Positions 1-6,579 of a stretch of 7,387 bases of DNA are shown here, in pieces (position 1 is the first letter of the stretch; the number at the start of each line of letters is the position of its first letter). Source of the DNA: Paracoccaceae bacterium (GTDB taxonomy: Bacteria > Pseudomonadota > Alphaproteobacteria > Rhodobacterales > Rhodobacteraceae); the NCBI GenBank assembly GCA_007131945.1, contig SLPP01000220.1, positions 1 through 7,387 on the forward strand, read 5' to 3'. The position numbers and the translations under genes are program-made. The notes beneath the pieces were generated by a model. That model did no database searches and was not told the origin of the DNA. It was given only the letters and a program-made list of their open reading frames with translations.

Positions 1-656
1 ACCGGGCGGCCGAGCACGGTCAGCCAGTCGCGGATGCCGTGATTGGCCTGCACCAGCGCGCCGAGCGTCCAGACCTGCCCGCCGATCGCGACGCGACGCG
101 AGGCGGTGCCGGTGCCGCCCTTGAACCCGTAGGCGATCATCCCGTTGCCGCCGCCGGTCGAGCCCTCGGCCACCGGGCCGGAAGCGGCGGCGTCGAGCGC
201 GGCGCGGGCGTGGTCGGGCGTCACGGCGAGGCGGGTGATGTCGTTGAGCACGCCGTCATAGGTCTCGGCCACGACCGGCATGGCCCAGGCATGCGCGGTG
301 CGGAAATACGCGGCGTAATGGTCGATCATCCAGGCGGTCGCGCCGTGATGGACCGCGCCGACCGCATGGGTATTGGTGATCATCACCGGCCCGATCAGGT
401 AGCCGGCATCCTCGATCCAGTGCGTGCCGGTCATCTCGCCATTGCCGTTGAGCGCGAAATGACCGGCGCGCACCGGCAGCGGCCAGGCGGCATCGGGGCG
501 CGGGCGGATCGCGGTGATGCCGGTGCGCAGGTCCTGCGCGGGATCGGTCAGGGTCGAGAACCCGACCGTCACGCCCGGCACGTCGGTGATCGCGTTGAGC
601 GGCCCCGGCACCCCCGGAAAGGGCAGGCCCAGGTCGCGCGCCCGTGGTCGGCTCAT
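1..656 (-). CDS. P1-family (S58, DmpA-like) aminopeptidase, 3' end cut by window
   Basis: This is the N-terminal 218 residues of a P1/S58 family peptidase, the Ntn-hydrolase-fold group that includes DmpA (L-aminopeptidase/D-esterase) and the beta-peptidyl aminopeptidases. These proteins are made as one chain that cleaves itself before a serine or threonine nucleophile. Visible family signatures are ITDVPGVTVG (23-32), NGNGEMTGTHW (70-80), ETYDG (131-135, with the Tyr that corresponds to a DmpA active-site tyrosine), GGGNGMIAYGFKGGTGTASR (168-187) and LVQANHG (201-207, whose Asn205 matches the oxyanion-hole Asn). By alignment from memory, the self-cleavage site and nucleophile would fall about 30 residues past Asn205, just outside the window, so activity cannot be judged. 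The family is usually about 330-380 residues, so roughly a third is missing. The ATG at 656 has a GGAGG ribosome site at 667-663, six bases upstream. There is no signal peptide, so it is cytoplasmic. It lies 68 bp downstream of the M20D gene and is probably the fourth operon gene. Family assignment is firm; the substrate is unknown. Confidence 0.93.
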   Translation of the reverse strand, partial: MSRPRARDLGLPFPGVPGPLNAITDVPGVTVGFSTLTDPAQDLRTGITAIRPRPDAAWPLPVRAGHFALNGNGEMTGTHWIEDAGYLIGPVMITNTHAVGAVHHGATAWMIDHYAAYFRTAHAWAMPVVAETYDGVLNDITRLAVTPDHARAALDAAASGPVAEGSTGGGNGMIAYGFKGGTGTASRRVAIGGQVWTLGALVQANHGIRDWLTVLGRP

Positions 657-662
657 CGAAAG

Positions 663-667
663 CCTCC
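663..667 (-). promoter_or_regulatory. Shine-Dalgarno of the P1 peptidase gene
   Basis: On the minus strand this reads GGAGG and lies six bases upstream of the ATG at 656. It decides the start: another ATG at 669-667 overlaps the motif but is in a different frame that encodes only an arginine-rich shadow product. Confidence 0.7.
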
Positions 668-689
668 ATTCCCGCACCGCCTCCCCGCG

Positions 690-719
690 CGGCCGTCGCG
701 GCCGGGGGGCGATTGCCCC
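690..719 (-). other. Two tandem GC hairpins in the M20D-P1 peptidase gap
   Basis: The 68-bp gap (657-724) holds two adjacent inverted repeats. Arms at 715-719 and 706-710 (GGGGC/GCCCC, 4-nt loop) begin six bases after the M20D stop codon. Arms at 699-704 and 690-695 (CGGCCG/CGGCCG, 3-nt loop) follow immediately. No T-run follows either stem, so a classic intrinsic terminator is not supported. They could stabilise the upstream mRNA, slow RNA polymerase or be accidents of very high GC content. I see no promoter-like hexamers in this gap, which argues that the P1 gene is read from upstream. Confidence 0.4.
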
Positions 720-724
720 GCTTC

Positions 725-1879
725 TCAGGCCGCGCCGCGGGTTTCGACCATGCGGGCGTAGATCGCGGCGCCCAGCGGCAGCATCTTGTCGTCGAGCACG
801 AAGCCGGGGTTGTGGAGCGGCACCGTGCCCTCGTGGCCGATGGTGCAGTAGGCGCCCGGAACGACCTGCAGCATGTCCGCGAAATCCTCGGACCCCATGA
901 CGATGTCGGACTTGATCGCCGCCGCCTCGCCGACGAATTCCTGCGCCACGGCGACCATCGCCTGCGACAGCGCCGGGTCGTTTTCCAGCACGTCGAAGAC
1001 GTTGCGCATGTCCAGCCGGATCTCGACCCCGTAGGCGGCGGCGAGGCCGTCGCAGATCGCCTGCATCCGCGCCGTCACCATGTCCGCCACCGCGCGGTCG
1101 AAATAGCGCACGGTGCCGGTCAGCGTGGCGGTGTCGGGGATGACGTTGTAGGCCGCGCCGGCGTGGATCTGCGTCACCGACAGGACCAGCGGCGCGGCGG
1201 CGGGGACGTTGCGCGCCTTGATCGTCTGCAGCTGCTGCACCAGCGCGGTGGCGATGACGATCGTGTCGATGCCGGTCTCGGGCATGGCCGCGTGGCAGCC
1301 CTTGCCGTCGACGCGGATGTCGAAGAAGTTCGCCCCCGCCATCGCCGGGCCGGGCTTGACCCCGACGATGCCCGGCGCGTGGTAGGGCGAGTTGTGCATG
1401 CCGTAGAGCTCGTCGCAGGGGAAGCGCTCGAAGAGGCCGTCGGCGAGCATCGCGCGGGCGCCGCCGAGCCCCTCCTCGGCCGGCTGGAAGATGAAGACCG
1501 CGGTGCCGGCGAAATCCCGCGTCTCGGCGAGGTAGCGCGCCGCGCCCAGCAGCATCGTGGTATGCGCGTCGTGGCCGCAGGCATGCATCACGCCCGGCGT
1601 CTTCGAGGCCCAGGGCAGGTTCGTCTGCTCGTCGATGGGCAGCGCGTCCATGTCGGCGCGCAGCCCGATCGTGCGGCCCGGGCGTTTGCCCCTGAGCACG
1701 CCGACGACGCCGGTCCTGCCGATCCCCTCGTGCACCTCGATCCCCCAGGCGCGCAGCTTCGCGGCGACGATGCCGGCGGTGCGCACCTCCTCGAAGCCCA
1801 GTTCGGGATGTTCGTGGAAATCGCGGCGGATCGCGGTCAGGTCCGCGGCGAAGTCGGCGATACGCTGGGGGATGGTCAT
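725..1879 (-). CDS. M20D-family metal-dependent amidohydrolase (HipO/hippurate hydrolase-like)
   Basis: This 384-residue protein is full length for the M20D amidohydrolases, which include hippurate hydrolase, N-acyl-amino acid amidohydrolases, IAA-amino acid hydrolases and the AbgB type. They hydrolyse an amide linking an acyl or aroyl group to an amino acid. The N-terminal catalytic part carries RRDFHEHPELGFEE (18-31), GLRADMDALPI (72-82), HACGHDAHT (99-107) and QPAEEGLGGA (132-141). The C-terminal part carries MGSEDF (328-333) and LHNPGF (355-360). Predicted metal ligands are Cys101, His103, Glu136, His162 and His356, with Glu135 as the general base; all are present. The dimerisation (lid) domain spans about 186-280. 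There is no signal peptide, so it is cytoplasmic. The ATG at 1879 overlaps the M81 stop as ATGA, and a GGGAGA motif (1891-1886) lies inside the M81 C-terminal codons; both support this start and translational coupling. An upstream in-frame extension runs through the M81 gene and is rejected. Family certain, substrate unknown. Confidence 0.95.
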   Translation of the reverse strand: MTIPQRIADFAADLTAIRRDFHEHPELGFEEVRTAGIVAAKLRAWGIEVHEGIGRTGVVGVLRGKRPGRTIGLRADMDALPIDEQTNLPWASKTPGVMHACGHDAHTTMLLGAARYLAETRDFAGTAVFIFQPAEEGLGGARAMLADGLFERFPCDELYGMHNSPYHAPGIVGVKPGPAMAGANFFDIRVDGKGCHAAMPETGIDTIVIATALVQQLQTIKARNVPAAAPLVLSVTQIHAGAAYNVIPDTATLTGTVRYFDRAVADMVTARMQAICDGLAAAYGVEIRLDMRNVFDVLENDPALSQAMVAVAQEFVGEAAAIKSDIVMGSEDFADMLQVVPGAYCTIGHEGTVPLHNPGFVLDDKMLPLGAAIYARMVETRGAA

Positions 1880-3366
1880 GCGGGTTCTCCCGTGAAGGCG
1901 CGGCCCAGGGGTTCGAGGCGCAGGCCCGGGCGCAGGCGGCGCCAGGGCAGGGTGGCGGGGTTGACGGCCATCGGGCCGGGGGCGGCGCAGACCAGAACCG
2001 CCGCGGCGATGGGCTGGAAATCGGCGCGGAAATGGTTCGAGCTCTTCACCACCAGGATCCTCTCGTCCTCCGGCGGAATGCCGAGGGCGCGGAACATCTC
2101 GCGATCCGCCATCTGCGCCTTGGCCGAGGTGAGCGCGATGCGCACCGCGCCGATGCGCAGGGCGGCCGAGGGGCCCATCTGCATCACCCGCCCGCCATAG
2201 AAGGGGCCGGGGCAGGGAAAGACGCCGTCCGAGAGGCTTTCGACCGTGAACTCGCCCTGATAGGGCGCGTCGCCGGGCTGCGAGCGGCCGCCGAGCGCCA
2301 GCCGCACGGTGGCGCCCTGCCCGGCCTGGTGGACGATGCGCGCCGAGGCCGGGTCGAAGAGGTTGCCGATGGCGCCGGGGGCGCCGGCGGCGAGAAGCGC
2401 GCGCAGCATCCCCGTCGTGTCGCTGTTGGCGCCGGCGCCGGGATTGTCCTGGGTGTCGGAGAGCACCACCGGTCGGCCGGCGCCCCGGGCGAGGCGCAGG
2501 GCCTCGGCGATCCCCTCCTCGGGCGTGTAGACGCGACCGCGGAACTCGGGCTCGGCGGCCTCGACGGCGTCCATCATGGCGCGCGCGGCGGCCCCGGCGC
2601 CCGGCCCGTAGGCGAGGACCGACATGCCGCAATCGGCGAAGTCGGCGGCCGGAAAACCCATGTTGAAGCTCATCGCGTCGGTGCTGCGCGCGATCTCCTC
2701 GAGCCGCGCGTAGAGGGTACGGGCGGGCTCGGCCCAGGTCGACTGCCAGGCGATGGCGGAAAGGAACGGGGCCTGCAGGAAGGCCTTCGCGGGCTTCTCG
2801 CCGCGCTCGATCATCCGCGCCAGCGCGGCGGCCGCGCGCGCCCCGGTCGCGGTCATGTCGACATGCGGATAGGTGCGGTAGCTTTCCAGCAGGTCGGCAT
2901 GCTCGACCATCAGCGGCGTGACATTGGCGTGCAGGTCGAGCGCGACGGCGACCGGCACCGCGTCGCCGATCCGCGCGCGCAGCCGGCGCAGCAACTCGCC
3001 CTCGCCGTCGTCGAGATGTTCGCAGACCATGGCGCCGTGCAGGTCGAGGAAGACGCCGTCGAGGGGCATCGCATCGGCGATCCGGTCGATGAGCGCGCCG
3101 CCGATGCGCTCGAACGCGTCCTCGGTCACATGCGCCGAGGGCGAGGCGGCGCACCAGAGCGTCGGCACCATCTCCCAGCCGCGCGCGCGGCCCTCGGCGA
3201 TGGCGCCGGCGATGGCGGCGTTGACATTCGCCAGATGCGCGAAGATCGCGTCCCCGTGGCGGATCGGCCCGTAGCCCGAGCCGCCGTCGAAATCCTCGTA
3301 GGTCGCCTTCGACGGGCCGAAGGTGTTCGTCTCGTGCAGGAACCCGCCGATGGCGATGCGCGGCAT
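1876..3366 (-). CDS. M81-family metallopeptidase (MlrC/microcystinase C-like)
   Basis: This 496-residue protein matches the usual length and two-domain layout of the M81 family: an N-terminal peptidase M81 domain (about 1-290) and an MlrC C-terminal domain (about 300-480). The best-known member, MlrC, cuts the linear tetrapeptide made during microcystin breakdown; most other members have no proven substrate. Signatures are IGGFLHETNTF (6-16), FLDLHGAM (106-113), ALDLHANVTP (142-151), YRTYPHVDMTATG (163-175), SDTQDNPGAGANSDTT (303-318) and KSSNHFRADFQPIA (441-454). The His and Asp residues of the HETN, DLHG and DLHAN motifs are the likely metal site and are all present. There is no signal peptide or membrane segment. 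The ATG at 3366 follows the preceding TGA by two bases, and its GGAG (3375-3372) is embedded in the last codons of that gene. The 3' end overlaps the M20D start by 4 bp. Family call is secure. Calling it a microcystinase would be unjustified without the other mlr genes. Confidence 0.95.
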   Translation of the reverse strand: MPRIAIGGFLHETNTFGPSKATYEDFDGGSGYGPIRHGDAIFAHLANVNAAIAGAIAEGRARGWEMVPTLWCAASPSAHVTEDAFERIGGALIDRIADAMPLDGVFLDLHGAMVCEHLDDGEGELLRRLRARIGDAVPVAVALDLHANVTPLMVEHADLLESYRTYPHVDMTATGARAAAALARMIERGEKPAKAFLQAPFLSAIAWQSTWAEPARTLYARLEEIARSTDAMSFNMGFPAADFADCGMSVLAYGPGAGAAARAMMDAVEAAEPEFRGRVYTPEEGIAEALRLARGAGRPVVLSDTQDNPGAGANSDTTGMLRALLAAGAPGAIGNLFDPASARIVHQAGQGATVRLALGGRSQPGDAPYQGEFTVESLSDGVFPCPGPFYGGRVMQMGPSAALRIGAVRIALTSAKAQMADREMFRALGIPPEDERILVVKSSNHFRADFQPIAAAVLVCAAPGPMAVNPATLPWRRLRPGLRLEPLGRAFTGEPA

Positions 3367-3368
3367 GC

Positions 3369-4682
3369 TCACTCCGTTGGAAGCCTGTTCAGCCCGCACC
3401 AGCGGGCGATGAAGACGGCGAGAGTCTCGGTCACTTCGCGCACCGAGTCCAGATGCACCCGCTCGTCGAAGCCGTGGATGTTCTCGGCGCGCGGGCCGAA
3501 GCAGAAGGCGGGGATGCCGTAATAGAGCCCGTAGAAGCGCGTGTCGGTGAGCGCGGTCATCTTCTGCTCCTTCAGCTTCGCGCGCTTGCCCTTCACCGCG
3601 TGGAAGGCCTCTTCCATCACCGCGAGCCCCGGCCCGGCATCCTCGCCAAGCACGTAGCCCTCGGCCCGGAAGCCGTTCCAGACCAGCTCGGGCGGGTTGT
3701 TCGACAGGAACGGATGGTCGCGCGCGGCGGCCGAGATGCAGGCCTCGATCCGCGCCCTGCAGTCGTCGAGCGACCAGCCAGGCAGAAGCCCCATCCGGCA
3801 GTCGACATCGCACCAGGCCGGCACCGACGAGGCCCAGTCGCCGCCCCGGATCCGGCCGGCGTTGAAGTTGAGCGGGTGGCGGACATCGCCATAGACCGCG
3901 TCCTCGGCGGCGCGCCTGTTCCAGTCGCGCTCCAGCCCCTTGAGCGCGCGGATCATGTCACAGGCGGCCATGATCGCGTTCGACCCCTCGCCGGCATGCG
4001 AGACATGGACGGGCTTGCCGCGCACGCGCAGCTTGAACCACAGCACGCCCACCTGCGCGCGGTTGATCTTCAACTCGGTCGGCTCGGGGATCACGGCGAG
4101 ATCGGCGCGATAGCCCCGCTGCAGCGTCGAGAGCGCGCCGAGCCCGGTCGATTCCTCCTCGATCACCGACTGGAAATGGACCCGCGCCGCGGGCTCGAAC
4201 CCGGCGGCGCGGATCGCGTCGAGCGCGAAGAGCGCGGCGACCGTGCCGGCCTTCATGTCGCCGGCGCCGCGGCCATGCATCCAGCCGTCCTTCACCACCG
4301 GCTCGAAGGGCGGATGCGTCCACATCTCGACCGGCCCCTCGGGGACGACGTCGAGATGGCCCTGCAGGATCAGCGACCGCCCCCACGCCTTCGCCGGCCG
4401 ATGCGTGCCGACGACCGACCGGGCGCGCGAGAAATCGCCCTCGATCGGGCCGAAGCCGGGCAGCGGTTCGAGATCGGCGAGATCGAGCAGCCAGTCGTCG
4501 ACCTCGTAGCCGCGCGCGCGCAGCGCATCGGCGATGAAGTCCTGCGCCGGACCCTCCTCGAATCGCCGGCTCGGGATGCGGACGAAATCGGCGAGGAACG
4601 CCGTCTGCGCCGCGAAGCCGTCCTCCACCGCCGCGCGGATCGCGGCCAGTCTCTGCGCATCGGGGGCGCTCTTGTCGGGCAT
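3369..4682 (-). CDS. M20-family ArgE/DapE-like metallohydrolase (deacylase/peptidase)
   Basis: This 437-residue di-zinc M20 enzyme is of the ArgE/DapE/carboxypeptidase type, the family that removes an acyl group from, or cleaves a peptide bond next to, a free carboxylate. Signatures run in the expected order: LILQGHLDVVP (104-114), HGRGAGDMKAG (136-146), EEESTG (175-180), VIPEPTEL (197-204), the lid motif VHVSHAGEGSNA (225-236) and ENIHGFDERVHLDSV (400-414). Predicted zinc ligands are His109, Asp142 (bridging), Glu177, Glu200 and His403, with Glu176 as the general base. The lid/dimerisation domain covers about 212-320. It is clearly distinct from the M20D enzyme downstream, which uses a Cys/His site. 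The ATG at 4682 has GGAGA at 4692-4688, five bases upstream. A start further upstream would add 39 residues running to the transporter promoter and is disfavoured. It is the first gene of the leftward operon, cytoplasmic, directly behind a dyad that may be its operator. It is not assigned to arginine or lysine biosynthesis because the neighbours are catabolic or transport genes. Confidence 0.93.
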   Translation of the reverse strand: MPDKSAPDAQRLAAIRAAVEDGFAAQTAFLADFVRIPSRRFEEGPAQDFIADALRARGYEVDDWLLDLADLEPLPGFGPIEGDFSRARSVVGTHRPAKAWGRSLILQGHLDVVPEGPVEMWTHPPFEPVVKDGWMHGRGAGDMKAGTVAALFALDAIRAAGFEPAARVHFQSVIEEESTGLGALSTLQRGYRADLAVIPEPTELKINRAQVGVLWFKLRVRGKPVHVSHAGEGSNAIMAACDMIRALKGLERDWNRRAAEDAVYGDVRHPLNFNAGRIRGGDWASSVPAWCDVDCRMGLLPGWSLDDCRARIEACISAAARDHPFLSNNPPELVWNGFRAEGYVLGEDAGPGLAVMEEAFHAVKGKRAKLKEQKMTALTDTRFYGLYYGIPAFCFGPRAENIHGFDERVHLDSVREVTETLAVFIARWCGLNRLPTE

Positions 4683-4691
4683 GCACGTCTC

Positions 4692-4720
4692 CGCATGTTG
4701 CTGCACATGTGCACCATGCG
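4692..4720. promoter_or_regulatory. Nested inverted repeat, candidate operator
   Basis: Arms CGCATGTTGC (4692-4701) and GCACCATGCG (4711-4720) are inverted repeats matching at 9 of 10 positions with a 9-base spacer. Nested between and across them is a perfect 12-bp palindrome, TGCACATGTGCA (4702-4713). The element ends 9 bases before the hydrolase ATG on the minus strand and covers that gene's GGAGA only at its edge (4692). Position and symmetry suit a dimeric repressor or activator site (GntR, LacI or LysR types are all possible). A 5' UTR hairpin is the alternative. No regulator gene is in view, so the binding protein is unknown. Confidence 0.45.
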
Positions 4721-4792
4721 CCGGATCGGCGGGCAGTTCCAGCCCCCGCGACGCGCCTGCACCGACAACCGCAGAGCGCGCCGAGAGAGTGA

Positions 4793-4822
4793 TTGACACG
4801 CGAAAGCGGCGCTGACTACGAT
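4793..4822 (+). promoter_or_regulatory. Sigma70-like promoter of the ABC transporter operon
   Basis: A perfect TTGACA -35 element (4793-4798) is followed, after 18 bases, by TACGAT (4817-4822), which matches four of six positions of TATAAT including the conserved first TA and last T. Transcription would begin near 4829, giving a leader of about 72 bases before the ATG at 4901. In alphaproteobacteria a strong TTGAC -35 with a degenerate -10 is common. Prediction only. Confidence 0.55.
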
Positions 4823-4887
4823 GCGCTCACGCAAGAAATCCGCACCTGCGCCGGACGGTCCGACGCCGGTCAAGCGGTTCCTTCACC

Positions 4888-4893
4888 AGGGAG
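4888..4893 (+). promoter_or_regulatory. Shine-Dalgarno of the substrate-binding protein gene
   Basis: AGGGAG lies seven bases before the ATG at 4901. With the signal peptide starting exactly there, it fixes the start and rules out the 36-codon in-frame extension reaching back into the promoter's TTG. Confidence 0.75.
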
Positions 4894-4900
4894 AGACGGG

Positions 4901-6517
4901 ATGATACCAAGACAGCAATTCGCGCTTGGCACGCTCGCGCGGTCGGTCGCGCTGGGCGCGGCCGCGGTCAGCATGCTGGCATTCGCGACGCCGGTTTCGG
5001 CGGACACGCTGCGGGTGGTCAAGCATTCGGCGCTGCGCGTGCTCGACCCGATCATGACCACCGCCTACATGAGCCGCAACCACGGCTACATGATCTACGA
5101 CACGCTGTTCGCGCTCGACGAGAACATGGAAGCGCAGCCGCAGATGGTCGACAGCTGGACGGTCTCGGATGACGGGCTGGAATATCGCTTCACGCTGCGC
5201 GAGGGGCTGATGTTCCACGACGGCGCGCCGGTCACCGGCGAGGATGTCGCGGCCTCGATCGCCCGCTGGGGCGAACGCGACGCGATGGGTCAGCTGCTGA
5301 TGAGCTTCGTCGCCGAGATGGGCCAGGACGCCGACGACGCGAACGTCTTCGTCATGACCCTGACCGAGCCCTACGGCCTCGTCATCGACAGCCTGGCGAA
5401 GCCGTCCTCGAACGTGCCCTTCATCATGCCGGCGCGGCTGGCGGCGAACACGCCCTCGACCGAGCAGGTGCCCGAACAGATCGGCTCGGGCCCCTTCCGC
5501 TGGGTCGAGGCCGAGTTCCAGCCCGGCGTGATCGCGGTCTACGAGCGCAACCCCGACTACGTGCCCCGCGACGAGGAGCCGAGCTGGGCCTCGGGCGGCA
5601 AGGTCGTGCATGTCGACCGCGTCGAGTGGATCGTGATGCCCGACGACCAGACCAAGCTCAACGCGCTGCTTGCCGGCGAGATCGACTACTGGGAGGACGC
5701 CTCGGCCGACCTGCTGCCGATCCTGCAGGCCGACCCGGATATCGAGGTCGCCAACCTCAACGCGCTCGGCTACCAGACGATCATGCGGCCGAACGCGCTG
5801 CATCCGCCCTTCGACGACGCGCGCATCCGCCGCGCCGCGATCCTCTCGGTGCATCAGCAGGACGTGATGGACGCGATGATCGGCAATCCCGATCTCTACA
5901 TGCTCTGCCCGGCGATGTTCGTCTGCGGCACGCCGCTCGAGGCGTCGGTCGGCGGCGAGGCGCTGGTCGAGGGCAACGGCCAGGACGAGGCCCGCGCGCT
6001 GCTGGCGGAGGCGGGCTATGACGGTACGCCGGTGGTGCTGATGCATCCGACCGATGTGAGCACGCTGCGCACCCAGCCGGTCGTCGTCGCCCAGGCGATG
6101 CGCGACGCGGGCTTCACCGTCGATCTGCAGGCGATGGACTGGCAGACGCTGGTCGGCCGCCGCGCCAACCAGGCCCCGCCGGCCGAGGGCGGCTGGAACA
6201 TGTTCATCACCAACTGGGTCGGCGCGGACGTGTTCAACCCGATCGTGAACAACATGGTCGGCGGCCAGGGTCCGGACGGCGGCTGGTTCGGCTGGCCCGA
6301 GGATGCGCCGCTTGAGGAACTGCGCCTCGCCTTTGCCAAGGCGCCGTCGCTCGAGGAGCAGCAGCAGATCGCCGAGCAGATCCAGGCGCATGTCTACGAA
6401 CAGGGCTACTACGCCCCGATCGGCCAGTATTTCGTCATGACCGGCTGGCGCAGCGATCTGGAAGGCGTGCTGGACGGTCCGGCGCCGTTCTTCTGGAACA
6501 TCCGCCGCGCCGACTGA
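4901..6517 (+). CDS. Periplasmic substrate-binding protein, peptide/nickel/opine ABC importer family (SBP_bac_5, DppA-like)
   Basis: This 538-residue cluster C (family 5) solute-binding protein captures the ligand in the periplasm and delivers it to a DppBC-type permease. Residues 1-34 form a Sec signal peptide: a short basic N-terminus, a hydrophobic core around 12-29 and a PVSA|D cleavage site. There is no twin-arginine and no lipobox cysteine, so it should be soluble. The mature protein begins DTLRVV and has the usual early segment YMIYDTLFALDENMEAQPQM (63-82), SWTVSDDGLEYRFTLREG (85-102), FHDGAPVTGEDV (105-116), IGSGPFRWVE (194-203) and a C-terminus ending in GPAPFFWNIRR. Cys336 and Cys342 (LCPAMFVCGTP) are its only cysteines and probably form a disulfide in the binding lobe, as I recall for close relatives. 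It is the first gene of the rightward operon, with a promoter and a good ribosome site. Ligand not predictable; peptides are the commonest, but opines, glycosides and metal chelates also occur in this family. The divergent hydrolases favour an amide-bonded ligand. Confidence 0.93.
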   Translation: MIPRQQFALGTLARSVALGAAAVSMLAFATPVSADTLRVVKHSALRVLDPIMTTAYMSRNHGYMIYDTLFALDENMEAQPQMVDSWTVSDDGLEYRFTLREGLMFHDGAPVTGEDVAASIARWGERDAMGQLLMSFVAEMGQDADDANVFVMTLTEPYGLVIDSLAKPSSNVPFIMPARLAANTPSTEQVPEQIGSGPFRWVEAEFQPGVIAVYERNPDYVPRDEEPSWASGGKVVHVDRVEWIVMPDDQTKLNALLAGEIDYWEDASADLLPILQADPDIEVANLNALGYQTIMRPNALHPPFDDARIRRAAILSVHQQDVMDAMIGNPDLYMLCPAMFVCGTPLEASVGGEALVEGNGQDEARALLAEAGYDGTPVVLMHPTDVSTLRTQPVVVAQAMRDAGFTVDLQAMDWQTLVGRRANQAPPAEGGWNMFITNWVGADVFNPIVNNMVGGQGPDGGWFGWPEDAPLEELRLAFAKAPSLEEQQQIAEQIQAHVYEQGYYAPIGQYFVMTGWRSDLEGVLDGPAPFFWNIRRAD

Positions 6518-6534
6518 CGGGCGACTGACCTCCG

Positions 6535-6560
6535 GGGGCCGTCCGGCGACGGGCGGCCCC
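6535..6560 (+). other. Stem-loop between binding-protein and permease genes
   Basis: Arms GGGGCCGTCC (6535-6544) and GGGCGGCCCC (6551-6560) form a 10-bp stem (nine Watson-Crick pairs and one G-T wobble) with a 6-base loop. It lies 17 bases after the binding-protein stop and 19 bases before the permease start. No T-run follows, so it is not a standard terminator. The location matches the hairpins known between malE and malF and in other importer operons. Those protect the 5' mRNA segment so that binding protein is made in excess over permease. That role here is inferred. Confidence 0.6.
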
Positions 6561-6579
6561 GCAGCCGAAAGACCCGCCG

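Larger units (their letters stand above)
4683..4900. other. Divergent intergenic control region
   Basis: This 218-bp region separates the two start codons and is the only sizeable non-coding stretch. It holds the nested dyad next to the hydrolase start, a sigma70-like promoter for the transporter and that transcript's roughly 70-base leader. The leader contains a short palindrome CGGACGGTCCG (4852-4862) that could form only a 4-bp stem. I could not find convincing -35/-10 hexamers for the leftward operon, whose promoter must nevertheless lie here if the operon has its own. Confidence 0.8.

Noticed and set aside
1276..1284. Possible loss of a conserved residue in the M20D lid motif (Glu200 in CHAAMPE, where many relatives have His)
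   Set aside because: This position varies within M20D enzymes, and the lid histidine and all metal ligands are present, so inactivity is not supported.
725..3154. An apparent 809-residue minus-strand fusion protein ending in the M20D enzyme
   Set aside because: The upstream half is the out-of-frame reading of the M81 gene; the M20D start at 1879 has an ATGA overlap and a ribosome site, so there is no fusion.
1876..3366. Microcystin degradation (mlr) cluster
   Set aside because: Only an M81 relative is present; no MlrA-type membrane protease or MlrB/MlrD homologue is seen here, and M81 proteins are common in bacteria that do not degrade microcystin.
1876..3813. A 645-residue version of the M81 protein extended into the upstream gene
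   Set aside because: The extension is an out-of-frame reading of the ArgE/DapE-like gene; the family N-terminus (IGGFLHETNTF) starts right after the ATG at 3366.
644..4796. Three very long plus-strand open frames (about 518, 496 and 447 codons) opposite the hydrolase operon
   Set aside because: They lie antisense to genes with full family motifs, their products are low-complexity and rich in Arg, Gly, Ala, His and Asp, and such frames are expected opposite GC-rich coding DNA.
4852..4862. Palindrome CGGACGGTCCG in the transporter leader
   Set aside because: It can form only a 4-bp stem with a 3-base loop and is easily expected by chance in this GC-rich sequence; I see no riboswitch-like architecture around it.
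4883..6391. Minus-strand open frame of about 502 codons opposite the binding-protein gene
   Set aside because: It is a GC-driven shadow with an Arg/His/Asp/Val-rich product showing no recognisable domain; the plus-strand gene has a signal peptide and family motifs.
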